64,000 nt of DNA from Clostridia bacterium. Its GTDB lineage: Bacteria; Bacillota; Clostridia; Lachnospirales; Lachnospiraceae. Made by a program: the position numbers and the translations under genes. The stretch spans positions 62,001 through 126,000 of the forward strand of contig CAJTAK010000003.1 in assembly GCA_910574255.1 (NCBI GenBank), read 5' to 3'. The notes under the pieces are model-generated. The model searched no databases, was not told where the DNA came from, and saw only the letters and a program-made list of their open reading frames with translations. Positions 1-7,205 of the stretch are shown piece by piece (position 1 is the stretch's first letter; each line of letters begins with the position of its first letter).

Positions 1-326
1 TTCTCTTTTTAAACGGTGCAGTCTTTTCCGCCCTTGGCATTGTAGTCTCTTTCCTGGCCCGCAGCCATGCGGATGTACCCCGGTTTTCCAATTACTTTAT
101 TATGCCTATGGCTTACCTGTGCAACACCTTTTTTTCCACGGATCGCATTCCTCACGGAGCCCGGGAAATGATTGCTGCCCTGCCCCTTTCCCAGACCAGC
201 CGCATGGTCCGGGGCATTGCCACAAAAGAGCCTGTAAACCTACTGGGCATTCTGATTCTGCTTGCTTATCTTGTTGTACTTACGGGAATTGGACTTTCCT
301 TTGTGTATAAGAAAAAGAATCTGTAG
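1..326 (+). CDS. ABC-2 type transport permease, C-terminal fragment
   Basis: Only the last roughly 107 codons lie in the window; the reading frame is open from base 3 and ends with TAG at 324-326. The fragment has a hydrophobic helix (GAVFSALGIVVSFLA), the segment FIMPMAYLCNTFFSTDRIP followed by LPLSQTSRMVRGIA, a last transmembrane helix (LGILILLAYLVVLTGIGLSFVY) and a basic tail KKKNL. The 'LCNTFFSTDRIP ... LPLS' layout is typical of the C-terminal half of ABC-2 (DrrB/NodJ-like) permeases, which pair with a separate ATPase to export drugs, lipids or polysaccharides. Its ATPase partner is presumably to the left of the window. Substrate cannot be told. Confidence 0.75.
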   Translation, partial: LFLNGAVFSALGIVVSFLARSHADVPRFSNYFIMPMAYLCNTFFSTDRIPHGAREMIAALPLSQTSRMVRGIATKEPVNLLGILILLAYLVVLTGIGLSFVYKKKNL

Positions 327-399
327 AAGTCTGAGCAGTGCAAAAATAAAAGATGACAAAGTTGTCAGACTACATTTTTATAGGGTGAAGCCCGACTTT

Positions 400-420
400 C
401 GGAAAATCGGCGGTTTTCCG
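400..420. other. Short inverted repeat after the permease
   Basis: CGGAAAA at 400-406 is mirrored by TTTTCCG at 414-420 with a 7-base loop. It lies between the permease stop and the convergent terminator at 443-489. It has no T-run, so it is a 3'-UTR hairpin of unknown role. Confidence 0.4.
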
Positions 421-442
421 AATGGCACTCACTGCCAAAATT

Positions 443-489
443 ATAAAACGCAGCAACCGTTCCTTACAGGAACCATTACTGCGTTTTAT
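443..489. terminator. Bidirectional rho-independent terminator
   Basis: ATAAAACGCAG (443-453) pairs with CTGCGTTTTAT (479-489), with an inner TTCCT/AGGAA stem. A/T runs flank both sides, so it can stop both the + strand permease transcript and the minus strand gene ending at 490. Confidence 0.8.
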
Positions 490-723
490 TTAACCATTGA
501 TCATGAATGAAACTAATTTGTCGATATCTTCCTTCTCGTATGCGATAATCTCAAGCTCCGGAATCTCACCGTTGGAAAAGATGTTCGCCATAGATACATA
601 CTGAGAAAGTTTGGACTTCAGGTTCAGTCTGTCGCCTTCGCCTGTTACCAGCTCTACCTTACCCTGGCAGCTGTCTACTACTTCGAAGAACTTATCGATG
701 TTTGAAATGTTTTGAACTTTCAT
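490..723 (-). CDS. Small HPr-like protein
   Basis: A 77-residue protein beginning MKVQNISNIDKFF with a clear AAGGAG site upstream. The pattern (helix, then GKVELVTGEGDRLNLKSKLSQY, then a final helix DIDKLVSFMI) resembles the second half of the HPr fold, where KSI/LMGI-type segments occur. The phosphorylatable His motif of HPr is absent, so it is unlikely to be a PTS phosphocarrier. Such small proteins are common in Lachnospiraceae and mostly uncharacterised. It is transcribed alone, with its own promoter and terminator. The fold assignment is my inference from pattern only; the coding call is firm. Confidence 0.7.
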   Translation of the reverse strand: MKVQNISNIDKFFEVVDSCQGKVELVTGEGDRLNLKSKLSQYVSMANIFSNGEIPELEIIAYEKEDIDKLVSFMING

Positions 724-749
724 CTTTTTTCACTCCTTTCTTCTTCATC

Positions 750-778
750 ATTATAACTGCTCAAAGGCAGTTTGGAAA
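750..778 (-). promoter_or_regulatory. Sigma-A-type promoter of the HPr-like gene
   Basis: On the minus strand TTTCCA, 17 bases, then TATAAT. The spacer contains a dyad, AACTGC-N6-GCAGTT (plus strand 754-771), that could be an operator. Confidence 0.55.
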
Positions 779-817
779 GCATTTTTTTCCTTTTTTTATA
801 AATTTGTTAAATTTCCA

Positions 818-1651
818 TCATTTTCGCAGGATGCGTTTCTCGGTTATCTCTATTTTGCCATCTTTTAGGAGCCGTCCCACTGCTCTTTTAAATGCATTTT
901 TACTAAGGTGCAATTCACGCTCTATGATTTCCGGCGAAACCTTGTCATTAAAAGGGAGGACTCCGTCATACTCGTCCAATACCTGGAGAACATATTCCGC
1001 ATCCCGATCCATCTGCAGGTAAGCTTTTTCCTGTATGCTCAGGTTCAGCTTTCCGTCTTCCTTTACGGCCGTTACACGAGCCTCTATCTTGTCCCCAATG
1101 GCCGCATTTCCATGAAACTCTTTTCTTGGAATCAGACCGGAGTAACGATTGTCTACAGCTACAAAAGCGCCAAATTCCCGGCTTATCTCATAAATGGTTC
1201 CGGTTACCCGATCCTCTGCCTCATAGGGAGAATCGGTCTTTAAATATTTGTATACATTCATGGTGGCACAGAGACGACTGCTCTTGTCCTCATACAGGGC
1301 AATCAGCACTTCCTCTCCTGCCTTTACTCTTCTGGTCTGTTCTCTGAAAGGAAGCAATAGCTCCTTTTCCAATCCCCAATCCAGAAAAGCTCCGATTTTT
1401 GTAACCTCCGTTACCTTAAGTACCGCAATTCCTCCAAGCTGTACCTTGGGCTCATGTGTGGTGGAAATCAGGCGGTCCCTGGAATCCCTGTAGACAAATA
1501 CTTCCAGCCGCTCTCCCGGCTTTGCCTGTTCAGGCACTTGCTTTTTCGGAAGCAGAACCCGTTCCTCCACACCCTCTTTTTCAGCCAGATACACGCCGAA
1601 TTCAACTTTTTTTACAATGATCAGCTCCTGCTTTTTTCCCAATAAAATCAT
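818..1651 (-). CDS. cvfB: CvfB-like S1-domain RNA-binding protein
   Basis: A protein of 277 residues if translation starts at the ATG whose complement is 1649-1651, preceded by GGAGGACAAAGGCAC. A longer reading to 1741 has no such site and adds non-conserved sequence. It contains two S1-like OB folds (about residues 1-60 and 65-130), a better-preserved S1 domain (about 145-205: VTGTIYEISREFGAFVAVDN ... GLIPRKEF) and a C-terminal winged helix (about 215-277, LHLSKNAFKRAVGRLLKDGKI). This is the architecture and length of CvfB/YitL proteins, which bind RNA; the S. aureus homologue influences virulence gene expression. It follows the thioesterase gene by about 110 bases and may be co-transcribed with it. 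Confidence 0.85.
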   Translation of the reverse strand: MILLGKKQELIIVKKVEFGVYLAEKEGVEERVLLPKKQVPEQAKPGERLEVFVYRDSRDRLISTTHEPKVQLGGIAVLKVTEVTKIGAFLDWGLEKELLLPFREQTRRVKAGEEVLIALYEDKSSRLCATMNVYKYLKTDSPYEAEDRVTGTIYEISREFGAFVAVDNRYSGLIPRKEFHGNAAIGDKIEARVTAVKEDGKLNLSIQEKAYLQMDRDAEYVLQVLDEYDGVLPFNDKVSPEIIERELHLSKNAFKRAVGRLLKDGKIEITEKRILRK

Positions 1652-1761
1652 GTGCCTTTGTCCTCCAATTTTATCGCCATAAATCAAACAGCTATACCCG
1701 TATCCGGTCTCACAGGTTCTTTCCAGTATATCTGTTCCCAAACCATTTTCAACCTTTTCAA

Positions 1762-2463
1762 TTACGAAAGCTCTACCACAGCGTACGGTCGCCCCAGTTC
1801 ATCGCAGAGAGCCGTCATATAGCGGTTGTCTTCCTTTTGCACTACCGGATAAATCATGTCACCCAGAACGGCCGACTTCTTGTACTCTGCACGCATCTGC
1901 CGAATGGGGAAGTCCTCCGGAATATATTCCCGAGCCATCTGGATATACTGGCCGTTATTGACGTGATGGTTGGTATCCAGGTGGTGCTTCTGTACGGCGA
2001 AAGGCTCCTTCCTCTCCCCATCCTTTGGCATGGGCACCTTTCTGGAAGCATAGTTCATGTCCAGCTTTTCCTCCAGCACGTATACCTTCTCGATATTCTC
2101 CGGCACCCGTATCGGACGGCCTGTATCCGTATCCAGGAAACTCCAGAGGGTATTGGCATAGGCCAGCATCTTCCCTTTCTGATCTTTCATTACAAAATTC
2201 CGGCAGCCGCAGAAGCCCTGGAAATGGTAGGGCCAGGTAGCGATTGTGATCTCCTCGCATAGTTCCGGATAGCGCTCCACCACGATCTGCCATGAGGAAA
2301 GCACCCAGACACGATGCAGCTTTTCCAGTACCCCCACTCCCACCTTTAGTTCCTCGGACTGGAAGGTGCTGCAGTCTTGAAAATAATTGATAATTCCGTT
2401 TAAAGAAAGCTTTTTGTCTTCGCCCACCTCACTGTAACGGACTTTGCTGTTGAATGAATACAT
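1762..2463 (-). CDS. Acyl-ACP thioesterase
   Basis: A cytoplasmic enzyme that hydrolyses acyl-ACP to free fatty acid. It has 233 residues from the ATG at 2463, chosen because AGAGGTGAG precedes it; an upstream in-frame extension lacks a site. Tandem hot-dog folds are suggested: residues 1-130 hold LNGIINYFQDCSTFQSEELKVG and WVLSSWQIVVERYPE, and the second half has the catalytic segment HHLDTNHHVNNGQYI, matching the Asn/His motif of the FatA/FatB-like family (PF01643). Length is normal for bacterial members. It lies just upstream of the cvfB-like gene, with no obvious functional link. Confidence 0.9.
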   Translation of the reverse strand: MYSFNSKVRYSEVGEDKKLSLNGIINYFQDCSTFQSEELKVGVGVLEKLHRVWVLSSWQIVVERYPELCEEITIATWPYHFQGFCGCRNFVMKDQKGKMLAYANTLWSFLDTDTGRPIRVPENIEKVYVLEEKLDMNYASRKVPMPKDGERKEPFAVQKHHLDTNHHVNNGQYIQMAREYIPEDFPIRQMRAEYKKSAVLGDMIYPVVQKEDNRYMTALCDELGRPYAVVELS

Positions 2464-2555
2464 CTTATTTCTCACCTCTGAGTGGTATTGTAGCATAATT
2501 TTTGATAATTATCCAGTCAAACGGGCATCGGCATGTCCGTTCCTCCAATCAGAAC

Positions 2556-3557
2556 CTATTTCCCACAAAAATCAAAGCTGTATTTCCGAATCTTCTTCTC
2601 CGGAATTCCTTTGGACATGAGCATGGTTTCGTACTTTTTCTCCTCTATCTGCCTTAATGCCGCCTTCACGGTATCCGTAAGCCCTTCACCATAGTACGGA
2701 ACATCCGGTTCACCTCACGGTTTGTCAGGCACAGCTCATAGTTCGGAATATCTTTATCCTCAGCCTCCCAAAAATCCTCATGCCGGATCACTCTCAGATA
2801 TCCGCCGGCCAGCAGCAGGCTCCAGATCCCATCCTCGTTTTCATTCAATTTCCCGTACACAATCTGCTCATCTATCGGCGTTACAATGGACTTTCCGGAA
2901 ATCAGTTCTTCAAATTCTTTCTTAATATCCGCACTCCCCTCCCGGACGAGCTTTCCCACCAGGCTGTTAGAACTTGAATTTGTCCAGTAAGCTCCTGCTT
3001 TTTTCGTATCCAGATAATTCAAAATAGACCATTGATTGTAGATATCTGTATAACTGCCAAAAGTAAAGCCGTCATACCAGCTTTTTACCTCCTGCTCGCT
3101 GTCAGACAGCCCAAATTCACCCAATGCCCCAAAAACTTCTTCCTCTGTAAATCCAAAGCAATCCGCATATTCATCTGAAGTAGCAGTAACAACCTTGAGA
3201 TTGTTTAAATCAGAAAAAACAGATTGCCTTCCGGGCCTGGTCAAAGGTAATCTGTTTTACGTCCGCAAAGCTCAGCGCAATCACCGGATACATTCCCTGT
3301 AATTCTCTGAATTTCTCCTCTTTCCATATAGACAGACCTTCAAACAGATCGCCTCGTCCTGCGTAATCCACGGAAAAAAACTGCTCCGTCATATTCATAT
3401 TCAAGGTTTTCCCAAATCGTCTCGGACGTGTAATCAGCGTAACTTCATCCTGGGCTTCCCACCACTCTCGTATAAAATCCGTTTTATCCACATAAAAACA
3501 ATTATTTTGTCTTATTTTCTCAAAGCTTTGAAGTCCGATTCCTACCATTCTCGCCAT
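2556..3557 (-). pseudogene. Remnant of an AAA-ATPase-like / PD-(D/E)XK nuclease-like gene
   Basis: The start is intact (AGGAGGTGTGAAT then ATG at 3557). About the first 115 codons encode the N-terminal AAA-like ATPase domain (VGIGLQSFEKIRQ, NNCFYVDKTDFI, Walker-like RPRRFGKTLNM). At about 3225 the reading jumps frame from FDQARKAI straight to SVFSDLNNLKVVTATSDEY, a segment that intact relatives carry much later, so an internal block is missing. The second piece (to 2666) stops at MVKGLRIP. In another frame the sequence resumes as VKAALRQIEEKKYETMLMSK and ends at 2556-2558, matching the usual family C-terminus without the nuclease core. Intact members are roughly 500-570 residues. Two deletions plus frameshifts make this a dead gene. 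Confidence 0.85.
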
Positions 3558-3877
3558 ATTCACACCTCCTGCTATATGATACCTATTCCTGTCTGCTCTT
3601 CGTTTTATAGTATAACACATGCTGATATTTCCAACAATATTGCCATTTTTATTTCTTTATGCAGTTGTATACCTCACAGCAGGCTGAACGCCTGTCAAAA
3701 AAGAGCGCAGTAAGAATCTCTTTTTCTTACTGCGCTTCTTCAGGTTTCGATTGTTTTACCGCTTCCGACTTTTATAAGTAATTGTTCATAACTTTTCGCA
3801 ATATATTAATATCATTTTAAAGGAGCATCTCAAAAGACAGTCAAAAACCCGGCGGATTCCTCCACTGGGTCTTAAAG
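3558..3877. other. Gap with one terminator
   Basis: About 320 bases between the pseudogene start and the tRNA. Apart from the hairpin terminator at 3695-3740 I see no supported gene. Confidence 0.5.
3695..3740 (-). terminator. Terminator downstream of tRNA-Gln
   Basis: GCGCAGTAAG (3705-3714) pairs with CTTACTGCGC (3726-3735). On the minus strand it is followed by a TCTTTTTT run, so it ends the tRNA transcript. Confidence 0.75.
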
Positions 3878-3949
3878 CAGGGCTACAAGGATTCGAACCT
3901 TGAAATGACGGAGTCAGAGTCCGTTGCCTTACCGTTTGGCGATAGCCCT
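3878..3949 (-). tRNA. tRNA-Gln (anticodon CUG)
   Basis: A 72-nucleotide cloverleaf on the minus strand. Acceptor AGGGCTA pairs perfectly with TAGCCCT, followed by discriminator G. The D-arm contains AACGGTAAGGC; the anticodon arm is ACGGA-CTCTGAC-TCCGT with CTG as anticodon (complement of 3915-3917), reading CAG; the T-arm contains GGTTCGAATCC. CCA is not encoded. Confidence 0.93.
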
Positions 3950-4115
3950 TTGTTTTTCAGTGAATATTACTATAACACATCTTTTTCTAAAATGCAAGTA
4001 CTTTTTTGCAACTTTTTCATAAAATTTTTCATGGGAATTTCCCCTTTTCTATTTGGAAATTATTCACTATTCTTTTTAATGATTCATTCGCTGTCTTTCA
4101 GACTTTTAGGCCCGT

Positions 4116-5294
4116 TCATCCTTCGGCCACATATCCTTTTTCTATGGTCATCACGCACTGATACCTGGAATCTAAAATACTCACTCGTTCCATAATATCC
4201 AGTTGAAGCTGTGTAAGCTCCTCCTCCCGGTAAGCAAAAGGGACTACCACATCAAATATCAGATTGATCTGCTGCTCCCCGTCCACCATGCGGAAATCAT
4301 GCAGGGTCAGCCGGTCATCCAGCTCTTTCAGCACAGCCGTCACCTTTGACCGCACAGCTGCTATCCGGTCGTCCCTCACCTCTACCGGATCCATATGAAT
4401 CACCAGAAAAATCCCAAGCTTTTTTGCCGCCTCACGCTCAATCCTGTCAATAATTTCATGTGAAATCTCGATGCTTACGTCATTGGGCACCTCCGCATGA
4501 ATAGAAGCCAGGCTTCTCGTGGGTCCGTAATTGTGCACAATAAGGTCATGGCTGCCCAAAATTCCCTCATAGCCCTCCACGAATTCCGTAACCTGCCGGT
4601 AAAGCTCCGGGTCCACGGCCTTGCCGATGAGCGGCTCTAAAGTATCCTTGGCAATGCCCACGCCGGCCCACATCACCACAAGGGACACCAGAGCCCCCAC
4701 AATACCATCAATATTGATTCCCGTAAAACGGCAGAATAAAAGGGACAGAACCGCAGCGGAGGTGGTGACCACATCTCCCATAGCGTCCGTGGCCGTAGCC
4801 ATCATTACAGTGGAATGTATCCGCCTACCCAGTTTTCGATTAAAATATGCCATCCAAAGCTTTACTCCAATGGATATCAAAAGGACCAGAACGGATATTG
4901 TGCTAAAAGACAACTCCTCCGGCTCCCATATCTTGCCTACGGCAGTTTTCAGAAAGTTTAATCCAACCTCAATTACCAAAAAGGATACAATCAGGGCTGC
5001 TATATATTCGATCCGTCCATGACCAAAAGGATGATCCTTATCTGCAGGCTTACTTGCCATCTTCACACCTACAAAGCCTACCACTGATGAGGCTGCATCT
5101 GACAGGTTATTGAAAGCATCCGCCTGAACGGAAACACTGTGGAGTACCAGTCCCACCATAAACTTTCCCGTAAACAGCAGAATGTTGCAGATAATCCCCA
5201 CCGTGCTGGCCATAACTCCGTATTCGGTGCGCACCCGGGCATTCTCTACATTTTGGTAATCCTTTACAAATTTATGCACTAAAAAATCAACCAT
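4116..5294 (-). CDS. Cation diffusion facilitator transporter (possibly Mn-type)
   Basis: A 392-residue inner-membrane metal/proton antiporter with six predicted helices (about residues 28-225) and a cytoplasmic C-terminal dimerisation domain (about 230-385, with HDLIVHNYGPTRSLASIHAEV). The TM2 signature reads QADAFNNLSDAASS and the TM5 signature ATDAMGDVVTTS. Zn-type family members carry His-Asp pairs; here Asn/Asp residues stand in TM2 and Asp-x3-Asp in TM5, as in manganese-type CDFs such as MneP/MneS. So Mn(II) or Fe(II) export is more likely than zinc; this specificity is inference. GAGG lies 10 bases before the ATG. It stands alone, divergent from pncB. Confidence 0.9.
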   Translation of the reverse strand: MVDFLVHKFVKDYQNVENARVRTEYGVMASTVGIICNILLFTGKFMVGLVLHSVSVQADAFNNLSDAASSVVGFVGVKMASKPADKDHPFGHGRIEYIAALIVSFLVIEVGLNFLKTAVGKIWEPEELSFSTISVLVLLISIGVKLWMAYFNRKLGRRIHSTVMMATATDAMGDVVTTSAAVLSLLFCRFTGINIDGIVGALVSLVVMWAGVGIAKDTLEPLIGKAVDPELYRQVTEFVEGYEGILGSHDLIVHNYGPTRSLASIHAEVPNDVSIEISHEIIDRIEREAAKKLGIFLVIHMDPVEVRDDRIAAVRSKVTAVLKELDDRLTLHDFRMVDGEQQINLIFDVVVPFAYREEELTQLQLDIMERVSILDSRYQCVMTIEKGYVAEG

Positions 5295-5359
5295 TATCTG
5301 TTACCTCATTTCGCATTCTAACTATTGTAATATATTTTTTTGAAAAAGGGAAGAGTGGC

Positions 5360-5388
5360 TTGTCATTTTCCTTTGAATGTGCTATTGT
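5360..5388 (+). promoter_or_regulatory. Promoter of pncB
   Basis: TTGTCA (5360-5365), 17 bases, TATTGT (5383-5388). It lies upstream of the candidate NiaR site and the pncB ribosome binding site. Confidence 0.55.
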
Positions 5389-5407
5389 TAAACTATTCAC
5401 AGTCATT

Positions 5408-5428
5408 GTCCGTCATGTGACAAGACAG
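5408..5428. promoter_or_regulatory. Candidate NiaR operator upstream of pncB
   Basis: The sequence TGACAAGACAG at 5418-5428 is identical to the reverse complement of 63711-63721, upstream of the PfoR-like gene beside niaR. Here it has an imperfect inverted partner (TGTCCGTCA, 5408-5416). It sits just downstream of the pncB promoter, a common place for a repressor block. The assignment to NiaR is inference. Confidence 0.5.
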
Positions 5429-5500
5429 CTATTAAAATCCACGCAATAAGCTGATGGGAAATCATACTTGCTGCGCAAAAACAAGGAGTGGAAAATTACT

Positions 5501-6955
5501 ATGAGTACGATGAAACTGACTCTGCTCACGGATCTTTATGAGCTTACTATGATGCAGGGCTACTTTAAAAATCATTCCAATGAAACGGTTGTTTTCGATG
5601 CCTTTTACCGGAAAAACCCTTCTGGAAATGGTTTCGCAATTGCTGCAGGTTTGGATCAGGTGATTGATTATATTAAGAATCTGACCTTTGATCAAAAGGA
5701 TATTGATTATCTGAGAAGCCTTAAGCTTTTTGATGAGGATTTTCTGGAGTATTTGAGTAAGTTTCGGTTTTCCGGAGATATTTATGGGATTCCGGAGGGT
5801 ACGGTGGTATTTCCGAGGGAGCCTCTTGTGAAGGTGATTGCACCTATTATGGAGGCTCAGCTGGTGGAGACAGCTATTCTTACGATTGTCAATCATCAAA
5901 GTCTTATTGCCACCAAGACGGCCCGTGTGGTTCATGCGGCTAAAGGAGATGGCATTATGGAATTTGGCCTACGCCGGGCACAGGGACCGGATGCCGGGAT
6001 TTACGGAGCCCGGGCTGCTATGATTGGCGGGTGCATCGGTACTTCGAACGTATTGGCCGGGCAGCTTTTTGATGTTCCGGTGAAAGGGACCCATGCTCAT
6101 AGCTGGATTATGAGCTTTCCGGATGAGTATACGGCTTTTAAGAAGTATTCGGAGCTTTATCCGGATGCGTGTATTTTGCTTGCGGATACTTATGATACGC
6201 TAAAATCAGGGGTTCCCAATGCTATCCGGGTGTTTACGGAGATGCGTGAAGCCGGGATTCCTTTGACCTTTTATGGAATCCGGCTGGACAGCGGAGATCT
6301 GGCTTATATGTCCAAGAAGGCGCGGAAGATGCTGGATGAGGCCGGTTTCCCGGATGCGGTTATTTCGGCTTCCAGTGATTTGGATGAATACCTAATTACG
6401 AGCCTTAAGGGACAGAATGCGGCTATTACTTCCTGGGGTGTGGGAACGAATATGATTACTTCAGCGGATTGTCCGGCTTTTGGAGGTGTGTATAAGCTGG
6501 CGGCTGTGATGGATGAAGAAGGGGAATTTATTCCTAAGATTAAGCTTTCGGAGAATTCAGAGAAGATTACGAATCCGGGGAATAAGACTGTTTTTCGGAT
6601 TTATGATAATGAGACGGGAAAGATTCGGGCGGATTTGATTTCCCTTGCGGATGAGACGTTTGATGTTTCGCAGGATCTTTTGATTTTTGATTCGGTTGAG
6701 ACCTGGAAGAAGACGAAGCTGAAAGGCGGGACTTATCATATGCGTGAGCTTTTGGTGCCGGTGTTCCAAAAGGGGGAGTGTGTGTATGCTTCGCCTAGTG
6801 TGATGGAGATTCGGGATTATTGTGCTCGGGAGCAGGATACCCTTTGGGATGAGACTCGGAGGTTGACGAATCCTCATGAGGTTTATGTGGATCTTTCGGA
6901 TAAGCTGTTTCGGATTAAGGCTGGGTTGCTTGATCAGATGAATCAAGAGGGATGA
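5501..6955 (+). CDS. pncB: Nicotinate phosphoribosyltransferase
   Basis: Converts nicotinate, PRPP and ATP to nicotinate mononucleotide in NAD salvage. It has 484 residues from the ATG at 5501, which follows AAGGAG; an upstream TTG at 5468 is possible but would precede that site. The typical N-terminus LTDLYELTMMQGYF is present, as are FGLRRAQGPDAG and the phosphorylated-His region GTHAHSW near residue 197, and GIRLDSGDLAYMSKKAR. Length is normal for the Gram-positive PncB type. The shared motif with the niaR-linked promoter suggests niacin-responsive repression. It is transcribed alone. Confidence 0.95.
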   Translation: MSTMKLTLLTDLYELTMMQGYFKNHSNETVVFDAFYRKNPSGNGFAIAAGLDQVIDYIKNLTFDQKDIDYLRSLKLFDEDFLEYLSKFRFSGDIYGIPEGTVVFPREPLVKVIAPIMEAQLVETAILTIVNHQSLIATKTARVVHAAKGDGIMEFGLRRAQGPDAGIYGARAAMIGGCIGTSNVLAGQLFDVPVKGTHAHSWIMSFPDEYTAFKKYSELYPDACILLADTYDTLKSGVPNAIRVFTEMREAGIPLTFYGIRLDSGDLAYMSKKARKMLDEAGFPDAVISASSDLDEYLITSLKGQNAAITSWGVGTNMITSADCPAFGGVYKLAAVMDEEGEFIPKIKLSENSEKITNPGNKTVFRIYDNETGKIRADLISLADETFDVSQDLLIFDSVETWKKTKLKGGTYHMRELLVPVFQKGECVYASPSVMEIRDYCAREQDTLWDETRRLTNPHEVYVDLSDKLFRIKAGLLDQMNQEG

Positions 6956-7151
6956 TTAGACGAACGGGAGAGACGCAGAGGAAGGCCGCAGGCTTTTCCA
7001 TATCCTAGCAATAAGGAATCCTCCCACCTTGTGGGTCCCTCCCTGGTTTTGGGATGTGTTTCGGTGGATGTTTTGTTAGTTTAGCCGTTATTTACTGGGT
7101 TGCGTATTGGAGAACTGTTTTAATTTTAATATGTTTTGTGTTTCTTTTTTA

Positions 7152-7197
7152 TACCCTCTCTTGACAATGATTTACATGCCTTTGTTAAGAGAGGGTA
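7152..7197. repeat. Long hairpin between pncB and asnB
   Basis: TACCCTCTCTTGACAA (7152-7167) is complementary, with one G-T pair, to TTGTTAAGAGAGGGTA (7182-7197). The convergent gene asnB ends just beyond it, so it may act as a 3' stabiliser. The only T-run lies on the wrong side for a classical terminator of either gene. Confidence 0.55.
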
Positions 7198-7205
7198 AAG
7201 TCTGT

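Noticed and set aside
7152-7197. Rho-independent terminator of asnB or pncB
   Set aside because: The stem is strong, but the only T-run lies on the wrong side for transcripts of either strand; kept as a hairpin only.
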